From: JAJRQY01 sp965224435 | GTDB lineage: Bacteria; Actinomycetota; Acidimicrobiia; Acidimicrobiales; SZUA-35 | DNA: 64,000 nt | Direction of reading: 5' to 3' | Assembly (NCBI GenBank): GCA_965224435.1 | Contig: OZ245048.1 | Span: 1,798,001-1,862,000 of the forward strand | Shown here: positions 1 to 7,799 of the stretch, piece after piece | Numbering within the stretch: position 1 is the stretch's first letter | How the letters are laid out: every line of letters starts with the position of its first letter | Made by a program: the position numbers and the translations under genes | Notes under the pieces: model-generated | The model's database searches: none | What the model was told of the DNA's origin: nothing | Seen by the model: the letters and a program-made list of their open reading frames with translations, nothing else

Positions 1-206
1 TGTACTTCGTTCACAGCTATGGAGCTGAAGAAACCGCCGACACCATTGCAACCACCGAGTATGGAACCCGAGTGGTAGCTGCGGTGGCCAGAGACAATGT
101 TTGGGCTACGCAGTTTCATCCCGAGAAATCCGCCGACGATGGAAAGCGGTTACTGGCAAATTGGCTCGAATCTGTTTCCGCCAGCAAGTTGGTCGCAAAC
201 CGATGA
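1..206 (+). CDS. hisH: imidazole glycerol phosphate synthase glutaminase subunit HisH (3' end only)
   Basis: The last 67 codons of an open frame that enters from the left edge. It reads YFVHSYGAEET near its start and TQFHPEKSADDG later. The FHPEKS stretch carries the His and Glu of the class I glutamine amidotransferase triad; the nucleophile Cys lies outside the window. HisH releases ammonia from glutamine for the HisF cyclase. The stop codon TGA (204-206) overlaps the hisA ATG (203-205), so the two are probably translationally coupled. Identity rests on this motif plus the directly following hisA and hisF. Confidence 0.9.
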   Translation, partial: YFVHSYGAEETADTIATTEYGTRVVAAVARDNVWATQFHPEKSADDGKRLLANWLESVSASKLVANR

Positions 207-961
207 TCCTTTATCCGGCTATTGATTTGCGGGGCGGCAACTGTGTACGCCTTCTTCGCGGAGACTACGCCCAAGAAACCGTCTATGCCGACGACCCCGT
301 ACAACAAGCCCTGAAGTTTGTTGAGGCTGGTGTCGAGTGGATCCACATGGTCGACCTCGATGCCGCCTTGACCGGCGAGCCGACGAACCGCGCTGCTATC
401 AGGGCCGTATGCGCTGCTGTTGGTGTTCCCGTTCAGGTTGGTGGAGGAGTGAGAACCGAAGATGCAGCCAAGGCCCTCTTCGATGTTGGAGTATCCCGAG
501 TGGTGATTGGAACAGCGGCGTTGGAGAACCCTGACCTTGTGCATGCTGTTGCCGCCACCAGCCCCGTTGCCGTTGGTTTAGATGCCCGAGGAGGAGAGGT
601 TGCCACCCACGGTTGGACCGAGCGAAGCGGCAGATCAGTCAGTGAGCTCGCCGCCGAGTTTGCGAACGCCGGTGTCGCCGCCTTGGTGGTAACCGAGATC
701 AGTCGCGATGGCACACTGGAAGGCCCCGATATTGTCGGCCTCAGCGAGCTGCTGGCTCAGACATCGATCCCGGTCATTGCGTCGGGAGGGGTCGGGACCC
801 TGGATCATCTGGTTGATCTGGCCAATGTCGAGGCCGACGGCCGTCATTTCGAAGGAGTCATTGTCGGCAAAGCCATCTACGAAGGAACTGTTGACGTCGT
901 CGACGCCATAGCGGTGTTGGACTCGAAACGGGTTCGTGAAACGAAGAAAGCCGAGCAATAG
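203..961 (+). CDS. hisA: phosphoribosylformimino-AICAR ribotide isomerase HisA (PriA-like)
   Basis: A 252-residue TIM barrel catalysing the Amadori rearrangement of ProFAR to PRFAR, fourth step of histidine synthesis. It opens MILYPAIDLRGG with the catalytic Asp of strand 1, then has VDLDAA, the phosphate-binding QVGGGVR and VIASGGVG loops, and TEISRDGT with the second catalytic Asp. An in-frame start exists about 100 bases upstream, but ATG 203 is preferred because it overlaps the hisH stop and gives the family's usual N-terminus. Many actinomycetes use this protein (PriA) also for tryptophan synthesis; a separate trpF at 13.7 kb suggests that may not be needed here. hisF follows after 2 bases. 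Confidence 0.95.
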   Translation: MILYPAIDLRGGNCVRLLRGDYAQETVYADDPVQQALKFVEAGVEWIHMVDLDAALTGEPTNRAAIRAVCAAVGVPVQVGGGVRTEDAAKALFDVGVSRVVIGTAALENPDLVHAVAATSPVAVGLDARGGEVATHGWTERSGRSVSELAAEFANAGVAALVVTEISRDGTLEGPDIVGLSELLAQTSIPVIASGGVGTLDHLVDLANVEADGRHFEGVIVGKAIYEGTVDVVDAIAVLDSKRVRETKKAEQ

Positions 962-963
962 CG

Positions 964-1755
964 ATGGATGTCGTACGAGTTATTCCTTGCCTTGATGTTG
1001 ACAATGGCCGGGTGGTCAAGGGCGTCAACTTTGTCGATATCCGCGACGCCGGTGACCCAGTTGAGCTAGCGGCCCGCTATGACCGTGAGGGGGCCGATGA
1101 GCTGATCTTCTTGGACATTACTGCATCCTCCGATGATCGAGAGACCACGGTGGCCATGGCTGAAGCTGTGGCCGAGCAGGTCTTCATCCCCTTCACCATT
1201 GGTGGCGGGATCCGCAGCGTGGAGGACGCCAGGCGGATGCTGCGAGCCGGAGCGGACAAGGTTTCGGTGAACTCCGCCGCGGTGAAACGTCCGGAGTTGG
1301 TGGCAGAAATCGCCGCCGAATTCGGCTCCCAGTGTTGTGTGGTTGCCATTGATGCTCGGGCCACAGATGAGGAGGCCGCGGCTGACGGGTCAACTATCGA
1401 GTCCGGATTTGAGATCTATGTGCGGGGTGGCCGGGATGCGACGGGGATTGATGCTGTCGAGTTCGCTAAGCAGGTTGTCGGTCTTGGAGCGGGTGAAATT
1501 CTGCTGACTTCGATGAATCGTGACGGGACCCGAGTCGGGTTCGACCTACCGTTGACTCGTGCCATCAGCGATGCGGTAAATGTGCCAGTTATTGCCTCGG
1601 GTGGGGTTGGCTCGGTCGACGATCTGGCGCCCGGCGTAACGGAGGGCGGCGCCTCGGCCGTATTGGCAGCCAGCATCTTCCACTTTGGCGAATCCACTAT
1701 TGCCGAGGCCAAACAAGCACTACAGAAAGCCGGGCTGACCGTACGACCGGCCTGA
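964..1755 (+). CDS. hisF: imidazole glycerol phosphate synthase cyclase subunit HisF
   Basis: A 263-residue TIM barrel that uses HisH-derived ammonia to turn PRFAR into imidazole glycerol phosphate and AICAR. The N-terminus VIPCLDVDNGRVVKGVNF carries catalytic Asp11, and VVAIDARATD carries the second catalytic Asp near residue 130. TIGGGIRS and VIASGGVGS are the phosphate-binding loops. Full length for the family. It lies 2 bases after hisA and ends the visible hisH-hisA-hisF run; the next gene is convergent. Confidence 0.97.
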   Translation: MDVVRVIPCLDVDNGRVVKGVNFVDIRDAGDPVELAARYDREGADELIFLDITASSDDRETTVAMAEAVAEQVFIPFTIGGGIRSVEDARRMLRAGADKVSVNSAAVKRPELVAEIAAEFGSQCCVVAIDARATDEEAAADGSTIESGFEIYVRGGRDATGIDAVEFAKQVVGLGAGEILLTSMNRDGTRVGFDLPLTRAISDAVNVPVIASGGVGSVDDLAPGVTEGGASAVLAASIFHFGESTIAEAKQALQKAGLTVRPA

Positions 1756-1823
1756 ACGGAGCACCGCTGGCTCAACCAGTCTCTTCCTCTGGCCGCTCGC
1801 TTTGTCCGATGCTTCACACCTGA

Positions 1824-2522
1824 TTAGTTCTGTTGGACTGCCCGCGGCAGAACTTCCTTGGCCAGCTGGTTGAGGAAGCCAACCTTGCCGTTTAGGAAAT
1901 GATCGGCCCCGGCAACGGTGGTGATCGTCGCGTTCTCCCAGGCCTGGGTCTGTTCGGTGGCCGTCGCTGGATCACAGAATTGGTCGTGTTCGGGCACAAC
2001 AAGATGGATGGGACGGGGGTCGGACCCCGCTGCCATTTGTGTTGGATCAACAACACTCAAGGGCGGAGCGATGCAGAACCACTGTGAGATGGCGGGATCA
2101 ATCAGAGCGAGTGAGATGTCTGCGCCGAAGGACCAGCCAACCAGGCTGAGAGGCAAGTCAGGGAATAGCCCATGAAGATGGGAAACGGCGCCTTGAACGT
2201 CCGCCTGCTCCCCGTCGCCGTACTCGTGACAACCATCAGATCCCGTGACACCTCGGAAGTTGAAGCGGAGGCAGGCGAACCCCTCACCCCCAAGGTGGTG
2301 GAACAAGCTATCAATGACCGAGGCGAACATATTGCCGCCGTGGAGGGGGTGAGGGTGGCAGAGCACGACGCAACCGACCGGGTCTGAGGGAGCCAGCAGT
2401 TCGGCTCGGAGGATCAGACCATCAGGAGTTCGGAGGGCCATTCGCTCTGGTTTGAGCCCGGCTGTCTGCGTGTGAGATGAGTCCGGACCTGTTGCCCCTG
2501 GATCTGTCGTGTCTGATGGCAT
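1824..2522 (-). CDS. alpha/beta hydrolase, dienelactone-hydrolase-like
   Basis: A 232-residue cytoplasmic alpha/beta hydrolase. VVLCHPHPLHGGNMF is the oxyanion-side CHPHPxxGG motif of the prokaryotic YfbB/COG2945-type hydrolases, GWSFGAD is the nucleophile elbow (Ser), and AGADHFLNG supplies the catalytic His. Substrate unknown. The ATG at 2522 is 7 bases downstream of a TAGCGT hexamer, so the transcript is probably leaderless. It is transcribed divergently from the GroES-like gene from the same palindrome. Two prolines-rich residues aside, nothing odd in length or composition. Confidence 0.8.
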   Translation of the reverse strand: MPSDTTDPGATGPDSSHTQTAGLKPERMALRTPDGLILRAELLAPSDPVGCVVLCHPHPLHGGNMFASVIDSLFHHLGGEGFACLRFNFRGVTGSDGCHEYGDGEQADVQGAVSHLHGLFPDLPLSLVGWSFGADISLALIDPAISQWFCIAPPLSVVDPTQMAAGSDPRPIHLVVPEHDQFCDPATATEQTQAWENATITTVAGADHFLNGKVGFLNQLAKEVLPRAVQQN

Positions 2523-2529
2523 GTCTCAG

Positions 2530-2539
2530 ACGCTAGCGT
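2530..2539. promoter_or_regulatory. palindromic -10 element shared by two divergent leaderless genes
   Basis: ACGCTAGCGT is a perfect palindrome. On the plus strand it yields TAGCGT (2534-2539) followed by 7 bases and the GTG at 2547. On the minus strand it yields TAGCGT (2535-2530) followed by 7 bases and the ATG at 2522. Both fit the TANNNT -10 consensus of the main actinobacterial sigma factor, with transcription starting at or next to the start codon. No convincing -35 was seen on either side. Confidence 0.6.
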
Positions 2540-2546
2540 TTCGGCG

Positions 2547-2891
2547 GTGACAGACCGAGACAATGGCGCCACGTCAGACAAACTTCCCATCAAGATGCTG
2601 AATGACCGCATCCTGGTCAAGATCGAGGGACCGGATGGTGAACGCAAGTCCAACGGTGGAATCCTCATCCCAGCAACCGCACAAGTTGGCAAGCGCTTGA
2701 CTTGGGCCACAGTGGTCGCCGTTGGTTCAAACGTGCGCTCGATGGAACTCAAGGACCGAGTCCTCTACAACCCCGAAGACCGCTATGAGGTCGAGGTTGG
2801 AGGTGCTGACTACATCATCTTGCGTGAACGTGACATCCACGCCGTAGCCGCCCAGCGGCTGGATGACTCCCATACAGGTCTCTACCTCTAG
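2547..2891 (+). CDS. GroES-family co-chaperonin (Cpn10 domain)
   Basis: A 114-residue protein with the Cpn10 fold: MLNDRILVKIEGPDGERKSNGGILIP matches the GroES N-terminal strand and the mobile loop GGILIP motif, and DYIILRERDIHAV is the C-terminal strand. It is longer than standard GroES (about 97 residues), with a polar N-terminal extension and a short tail. No groEL is next to it, so it may be a second, specialised co-chaperonin. The GTG start at 2547 sits 7 bases after a TAGCGT hexamer (leaderless pattern); an internal ATG about 45 bases on is possible. Confidence 0.82.
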   Translation: MTDRDNGATSDKLPIKMLNDRILVKIEGPDGERKSNGGILIPATAQVGKRLTWATVVAVGSNVRSMELKDRVLYNPEDRYEVEVGGADYIILRERDIHAVAAQRLDDSHTGLYL

Positions 2892-2910
2892 ATCCGGCCT
2901 CTGGCTCCGC

Positions 2911-4371
2911 CTAGGTCGGGTCGCCGTCGAGGAGAGGCGCATCGGCCGGGTTGCCAGCAGCATCGTGAGGCAGATTGCTTCGGCCGGCACGCAGATAGCC
3001 ATAGGGCGTGACGAATCCAAAGTTGGATACCCGAGAGGTGTAAACATCGGCGTAGCGTTCCACCTGGCGGGCGAACAGACTCTTGTCGATTCCGGCCCGC
3101 ATCAAGGGACCCCAAGTAGTATTTCCAAGCTTGCCTGCCGCTCCAGCAATCGGACCAATCTGGTCATCGAGGGCGACAACTTGACGTCGAACCTCAGTAA
3201 TGGATTTGTCGATGGATTTGTCGCCGCTGCGCTGACGAGCCATGCGAAGCTGCGACAGCTCATCTTCCTTCTGACCCTTGAGGGCCATGAGTGACAACAA
3301 GGCTTCTTCCTGTTCGGCGAACAGTGCGGACTCACGGATCTCGTCTTCGAGTTCCCGAATGATCAGGGCTGTACGCCAGCGCAGGGTCGACTTGGAGACA
3401 TGCACATCGCCGAACAGGTGATCACCGACATAGAGGATGTCGCCTCCGGACAGATTGAAGCTTTGTTCGACGGCTGCTGCATTGCCGCCGAAGTAGACGG
3501 CGCCTTCTTTCAGTGCGCCGAAATGGGGTTGTAGCAAACCGGCCTTTTCATCAACGACCCGGTAGAAGGGGTTCTGGTCCTCGAAGAAGGAAGGCTTGTT
3601 GGCGGAGACAATGACGAGATCGAACAAATCGCGCCATGACTCTCCCTCGGCCAGGTCCGGTGCCAGGGCATAGGTCATCATCTCCGAGGTGTAGACCCAA
3701 TCGGAGTTGGTGATGAGGAAGGTCTTTCGCCCAGCGGCGCGCTGGTCACGCAGGGTCTGAGCAACCAGCGGATCTCGCTGGACGAACCTGCCGGGGTCCC
3801 GTTGGATCTCGGCCTTAAGGTCGCCCTGCCAATGGGATTGACCGAGCACCTCGTCGACCAGGCGGTAAAGGCCGTCGTAGCCCATGATGGCTGGCCTGCC
3901 TTCAACTTCCAAAGAGCCTTCGTCCAGGCGATCAACCAGCTGAGCCAAGAGGCTTTCTTGAGAGAGGGAGAACATGGTGTTGGTGAAACGCCAGCGTTCT
4001 TCGGACAAGTTAATAAAGGTGCCGGAGTAGGCCTGGCGGACTTCGCCATAGCTCAGTGTTCGGGTGCCGTGATGGGCCCGGATGATGTAGCCGAAGCGAG
4101 TGGCCTTGACCAGGTTGCCCAGCTCCATGTCGAAGACGAGGCCTTGAATGCGATTGGCCGGATCAAATTCCAAGCCATCAACCGGGAACCCTCGACCGCT
4201 CAGCAGCTCTCGGGTGCGGTCAAAGGCCGCCTTCTCCCACTCCTTGATGTCGTAGTGGACCAGGGTGTAGTCCATGTCATAGCCAATGGCCCTCAGCGAG
4301 CGGAGGTTGAGGGTGCGATTGGCGAAGACCCGGCGCTCAGGGGTGGCAGCCGGAAAGGGGGAGGGTTCCAT
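2911..4371 (-). CDS. HAD-superfamily 5'-nucleotidase (cN-II / HAD-IG type)
   Basis: A 486-residue protein of the eukaryote-like cytosolic purine 5'-nucleotidase family. Motif I is GYDMDYTLVHY (DxDxT, near residue 33), the nucleophile Asp region. FLITNSDWVYT is motif II, and GDHLFGDVHVSK supplies the motif IV acidic residues. The family removes phosphate from IMP/GMP-type nucleotides, but bacterial members are poorly characterised. A charged helical stretch near residues 340-390 (LKGQKEDELSQL) is the usual insert. The ATG follows TACAGT by 6 bases, again a leaderless arrangement. It converges on the GroES-like gene. Confidence 0.82.
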   Translation of the reverse strand: MEPSPFPAATPERRVFANRTLNLRSLRAIGYDMDYTLVHYDIKEWEKAAFDRTRELLSGRGFPVDGLEFDPANRIQGLVFDMELGNLVKATRFGYIIRAHHGTRTLSYGEVRQAYSGTFINLSEERWRFTNTMFSLSQESLLAQLVDRLDEGSLEVEGRPAIMGYDGLYRLVDEVLGQSHWQGDLKAEIQRDPGRFVQRDPLVAQTLRDQRAAGRKTFLITNSDWVYTSEMMTYALAPDLAEGESWRDLFDLVIVSANKPSFFEDQNPFYRVVDEKAGLLQPHFGALKEGAVYFGGNAAAVEQSFNLSGGDILYVGDHLFGDVHVSKSTLRWRTALIIRELEDEIRESALFAEQEEALLSLMALKGQKEDELSQLRMARQRSGDKSIDKSITEVRRQVVALDDQIGPIAGAAGKLGNTTWGPLMRAGIDKSLFARQVERYADVYTSRVSNFGFVTPYGYLRAGRSNLPHDAAGNPADAPLLDGDPT

Positions 4372-4377
4372 GGCCTC

Positions 4378-4383
4378 ACTGTA
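4378..4383 (-). promoter_or_regulatory. -10 hexamer for the 5'-nucleotidase gene
   Basis: On the minus strand TACAGT is followed by 6 bases (GAGGCC) and the ATG at 4371. The spacing places the likely transcription start at the start codon. Confidence 0.4.
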
Positions 4384-4506
4384 ATGGCGCTCCAGCGACT
4401 GGACTCAACATCTGATTAGGAGAGCAGTGGGGCTACAGGAGCGGCGGGGCTACGGGCCAACGAAAAGCGCTGAGCAAAAGAAGCCAGACAGAACAGGGCC
4501 GACCGC

Positions 4507-4512
4507 TAGGCT
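4507..4512 (+). promoter_or_regulatory. -10 hexamer for hisI
   Basis: TAGGCT followed by 6 bases and ATG 4519. No Shine-Dalgarno sequence fits between them, consistent with a leaderless hisI-trpE transcript. Confidence 0.45.
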
Positions 4513-4518
4513 TCTGAC

Positions 4519-4896
4519 ATGTCATCTGAGGAAGCGCCCCCTGAGGAAGCATCGCCTGATTTGGCCGGTTCGCCTCAGCAATTTGACGAGATCACCTTTG
4601 ATCAAGACGGCCTGGTACCGGCCATTATCCAGGACGACGAGACTGGCTCGGTCCTGATGCTCGGTTATATGTCAGCGGAAACCTTGTCCATGACAGTGGA
4701 GCAAGGCAGGACTGTGTTCTGGAGCCGTTCGCGTCAAGAGATTTGGCGCAAGGGCGACACCTCGGGCAATGAGCAGAGGGTTCGCTCCATCCACTATGAC
4801 TGTGATGGCGACACCCTCCTCATTCGCGTCGAACAGGTCGGCGACGGAGCGTGTCATACCGGTGAATACTCGTGCTTCTACCGAAAGCTCGGCTGA
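4519..4896 (+). CDS. hisI: phosphoribosyl-AMP cyclohydrolase HisI
   Basis: A 125-residue zinc-dependent enzyme opening the adenine ring of PR-AMP in histidine synthesis. It has the conserved MLGYMSAETL, the FWSRSRQEIWRKGDTSGN segment, the Asp-rich YDCDGDTLL metal site and the Cys-containing GACHTGEYSCFY. Monofunctional: no fused HisE domain. The first ~25 residues are acidic and disordered. Its stop TGA (4894-4896) overlaps the trpE ATG (4896-4898), linking histidine and tryptophan synthesis in one transcript. Confidence 0.95.
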   Translation: MSSEEAPPEEASPDLAGSPQQFDEITFDQDGLVPAIIQDDETGSVLMLGYMSAETLSMTVEQGRTVFWSRSRQEIWRKGDTSGNEQRVRSIHYDCDGDTLLIRVEQVGDGACHTGEYSCFYRKLG

Positions 4897-6503
4897 TGGC
4901 TGGTACGGCCAATTTGAGCGACGAGCCCACCGGCACCACGACGCTGGAAGAGTTTCGTGGACTCGCTGCTGAGTATCGGGCCGTCCCCGTTACCCGGGAG
5001 CTCCTGGCTGACCTGACCACACCCATGGCAGCCTTCCTGCGCGTTGTCGGTGATGACCCGGGCTTCTTGTTGGAGTCAGTGGAGAACGGTGAGAGGTGGA
5101 GCCGTTTCAGTTTTGTTGGCCGACGACCCCATGCCACCCTTGTCGCCCGCGACGGAAAGGTCGAGATTCGAGGCTCGCTACCTGATGATGACTTGCCTTT
5201 GGAGGACGGCATTCTGGCCACCATCGAGGCCCTGCTCGATCGATACAAGGGGCCAGTCCTTCCCGACTTACCACCGCTGACTTCGGGCCTTGTTGGTTAC
5301 CTGGGCTATGACACCATCCGCGAGATCGAGACCTTGCCTGCCAACGCCAGCGATGACCTGGGCTACCCCGACGCCATGCTGGACGTCATCGGCGACATGG
5401 CGGTCTTTGATCACTTCCGGCAGAGAGTCACTCTCGTTGCCGTCGCCCTGCTTGGCGTTGACGCAACAGCTGAGGACATTGAGCACGCCTACGGCGATGC
5501 CATTGCCAGACTTGATCAGCTGGCCGCTGATGGTGCCCGACCGATATCGGAGCCAATGCTGGTGCCGCCTGACCCGAACGGCCCGTTGCCGACGACGACA
5601 TCACCGACTGCTGCTGGTCTCTATGAGCAATCAGTTGAAGTAGCCAAGGAATACATCCGTGCCGGTGACCTCTTCCAGGTTGTGCTGTCCCAACGGTTTG
5701 ATGTTGAGCTTGAGGCTGATCCCGCTGATGTGTACCGAGTGCTTCGACAGATCAACCCCAGTCCCTACATGTACCTGCTCCGCCAAGAAGAGCTCACCAT
5801 TGTTGGCTGCTCACCTGAGCCGTTGGTACAGGTGCGTGACGGCCGCGTCATCTCTCGACCGATTGCTGGCACCCGCCGCCGGGGTCGAACCGACGAAGAG
5901 GATCGTCGCATGGCCGCTGAATTGGTGGAGGACCCCAAAGAACAGGCTGAGCATGTGATGCTGGTGGACCTGGCTCGCAACGATGTTGGCCGAGTGGCCC
6001 AGTTCGGGTCGATGGAGGTTGTCGAAATGATGACCCTGGAACGATTCAGCCATGTCATGCATCTCACCAGCCAGGTCGAAGCCGACCTGCGCCCGGGCTT
6101 GTCGGTGATTGACGTGCTTCGGGCAACCCTTCCAGCGGGAACTGTTTCGGGTGCGCCAAAGGTTCGGGCCATGGAGATTATTGACGAGTTGGAGCCGGTC
6201 AAGCGGGGGCCCTACGCGGGGGTCGTTGGCTACTTCGACTTCTCTGGGAACCTTGATACCGCCATCACCATCCGAACCATGGTTTGCGGTCCTGCTCCAA
6301 CAGATGGGTCAACGAGTACCGAAGTGGACGGAACCGCTGGCCCTCGTCGAGCGAGCATCCAGGCTGGAGCTGGCATCGTCGCTGACAGCCAGCCAGAGCT
6401 GGAGAATCTGGAGTGTGCCAATAAGGCTCGCGCCTTGTTGGCGGCCTTGGAACCTGCACGTCGTATGACCGAGCAACGGCAGAATCATGAGGCTTGCGAC
6501 TGA
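4896..6503 (+). CDS. trpE: anthranilate synthase component I TrpE
   Basis: A 535-residue chorismate-utilising enzyme that makes anthranilate with a separate TrpG amidotransferase, not found in this window. The N-terminal FLLESVENGERWSRFSF (residues 57-73) contains the LLES motif used for tryptophan feedback binding. The catalytic C-terminal half has EYIRAGDLFQVVLSQRF, SPYMYLL, GCSPEPLV, GTRRRGRTDEED and LPAGTVSGAPKVRAM. A start at 4872 inside hisI is possible but ATG 4896, overlapping the hisI stop, gives a sensible N-terminus. It ends 6 bases before the convergent SGNH gene. Confidence 0.97.
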   Translation: MAGTANLSDEPTGTTTLEEFRGLAAEYRAVPVTRELLADLTTPMAAFLRVVGDDPGFLLESVENGERWSRFSFVGRRPHATLVARDGKVEIRGSLPDDDLPLEDGILATIEALLDRYKGPVLPDLPPLTSGLVGYLGYDTIREIETLPANASDDLGYPDAMLDVIGDMAVFDHFRQRVTLVAVALLGVDATAEDIEHAYGDAIARLDQLAADGARPISEPMLVPPDPNGPLPTTTSPTAAGLYEQSVEVAKEYIRAGDLFQVVLSQRFDVELEADPADVYRVLRQINPSPYMYLLRQEELTIVGCSPEPLVQVRDGRVISRPIAGTRRRGRTDEEDRRMAAELVEDPKEQAEHVMLVDLARNDVGRVAQFGSMEVVEMMTLERFSHVMHLTSQVEADLRPGLSVIDVLRATLPAGTVSGAPKVRAMEIIDELEPVKRGPYAGVVGYFDFSGNLDTAITIRTMVCGPAPTDGSTSTEVDGTAGPRRASIQAGAGIVADSQPELENLECANKARALLAALEPARRMTEQRQNHEACD

Positions 6504-6509
6504 TTGTTC

Positions 6510-7799
6510 TTAGGGTGAGGAAGAGGTGATCGTCCAGTCGGCTTGAATCAGATCCCAGATGATGGTGGAGATCCATTGACTGGCTCGAGCGGTCACATGC
6601 ACACCGTCACCCTCACGGGCCTTGTGAGGCTCACCATCGGGGCCAACGACGTATTGCTGATAGTCCCCTTCGGGGCCCAGCAAGAGGGGAACGATGTCGA
6701 CGAAGGTGACCCAATCCCGCAGGGCTGCTTCCTCAGCCAGGATGGCATTGACGTTGACAGCGATTGCCTCTCGACGGTCGTCCTGCATGGGAGGAAGTCC
6801 CACCCAATAGAAGCGGATTCCTGGGTAGGCGGTGATGTCCATCATGAGCCCCACTCGTGTCCGGTATTCAACTAGCCACTCTGCGCTATTGGTGGCTAGC
6901 TTGCCGTCTTCGCCCAGCATTGGCTGATCATCGTTGCCGCCAACCATGTAGACAATGGCTTCGGGACGGGTGGCTGGATCGTCGTTGGCCAGCATGACAT
7001 TGCTGAGGTTGGCGGGCCAGTCAAAATAGTCGGGTCGGGCAATTCCGGTAGAGATGTGGTAATCCAAGGTAAAGGTGCTGAGGTCCAGGTCAGCCACCTT
7101 GTATTGCAGGCGGGAGCCAACGTATTCGCCCAGCGAATCGCCTCCGGCCCAAACTCGAATTGGCTCCGAGGACGAGATATCCCGGAGTGGTGGCAGGGTT
7201 GACGTTGTCTCCGGAACCGTCGTTGATGGAACGGTCGTCGCCGGTGCTGTTGTGGATGGAGCTGTTGTTGGTGTGGCAACGACAGTGGTGGGCGTGTTGC
7301 CCAGAGAGTCTTCTGTTGCTGCCTCGGAGCCGACGCTTTTGCTTAAGGTGGAGCTTGCGTCCTTGCTTGCGCCCCTAGTACCCGTGTCCTGGTCAGATGC
7401 CAGTTCTCCGACTACCACTTCGGTTGCCGGGTCTTCGTGCAAGAGGTCTTCGATGGCGCTGGCAGGCTTGTCGAGCTTGAGTCCAGCGGCGGCTTCGTGG
7501 AGGGTCTCGGCTGCTTCAAGCCAGTTTTCTCGGGTGGAACCAAATTCCTGTCGTTCGGCCATAGTGACCAGTCTCGCAGTGCTGAGCAGGCCGGTGACTG
7601 CCAAGCAAACGATGAGACCAATGAGTACCTGTGCTGGAGTTGCTGTTCTCCCTGCTGACGCCAGGCTCCCCGGTGGAGCGACAGGACTCTCGGACTGACC
7701 CTCCGAAGCCTGAGACGAGGCGGTCGAACGCATTGCTGAGCGCCAGCCCGTGGTGGGGCGGCGAAGGGTAGGGCGGCGAAGGCTTGGGAGTCGACGCAT
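6510..7799 (-). CDS. exported SGNH/GDSL-like hydrolase (DUF459 type)
   Basis: A 429-residue protein with a cytoplasmic basic N-terminus, one membrane segment (about residues 55-80, VLIGLIVCLAVTGLLSTA), an extracellular Ala/Thr/Pro-rich linker (TTVVATPTTAPSTT and similar, near 165-205) and a C-terminal SGNH fold. VWAGGDSLGEYV carries the GDS nucleophile block, VYMVGGNDDQPM is the block III GxND, and DGVHVTARASQW carries the Asp-x-x-His pair. The family esterifies or de-esterifies cell-wall polymers. Its ATG overlaps the stop of the MBOAT gene (ATGA), so the two probably act together in O-acylation of an exported polymer. Confidence 0.85.
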   Translation of the reverse strand: MRRLPSLRRPTLRRPTTGWRSAMRSTASSQASEGQSESPVAPPGSLASAGRTATPAQVLIGLIVCLAVTGLLSTARLVTMAERQEFGSTRENWLEAAETLHEAAAGLKLDKPASAIEDLLHEDPATEVVVGELASDQDTGTRGASKDASSTLSKSVGSEAATEDSLGNTPTTVVATPTTAPSTTAPATTVPSTTVPETTSTLPPLRDISSSEPIRVWAGGDSLGEYVGSRLQYKVADLDLSTFTLDYHISTGIARPDYFDWPANLSNVMLANDDPATRPEAIVYMVGGNDDQPMLGEDGKLATNSAEWLVEYRTRVGLMMDITAYPGIRFYWVGLPPMQDDRREAIAVNVNAILAEEAALRDWVTFVDIVPLLLGPEGDYQQYVVGPDGEPHKAREGDGVHVTARASQWISTIIWDLIQADWTITSSSP

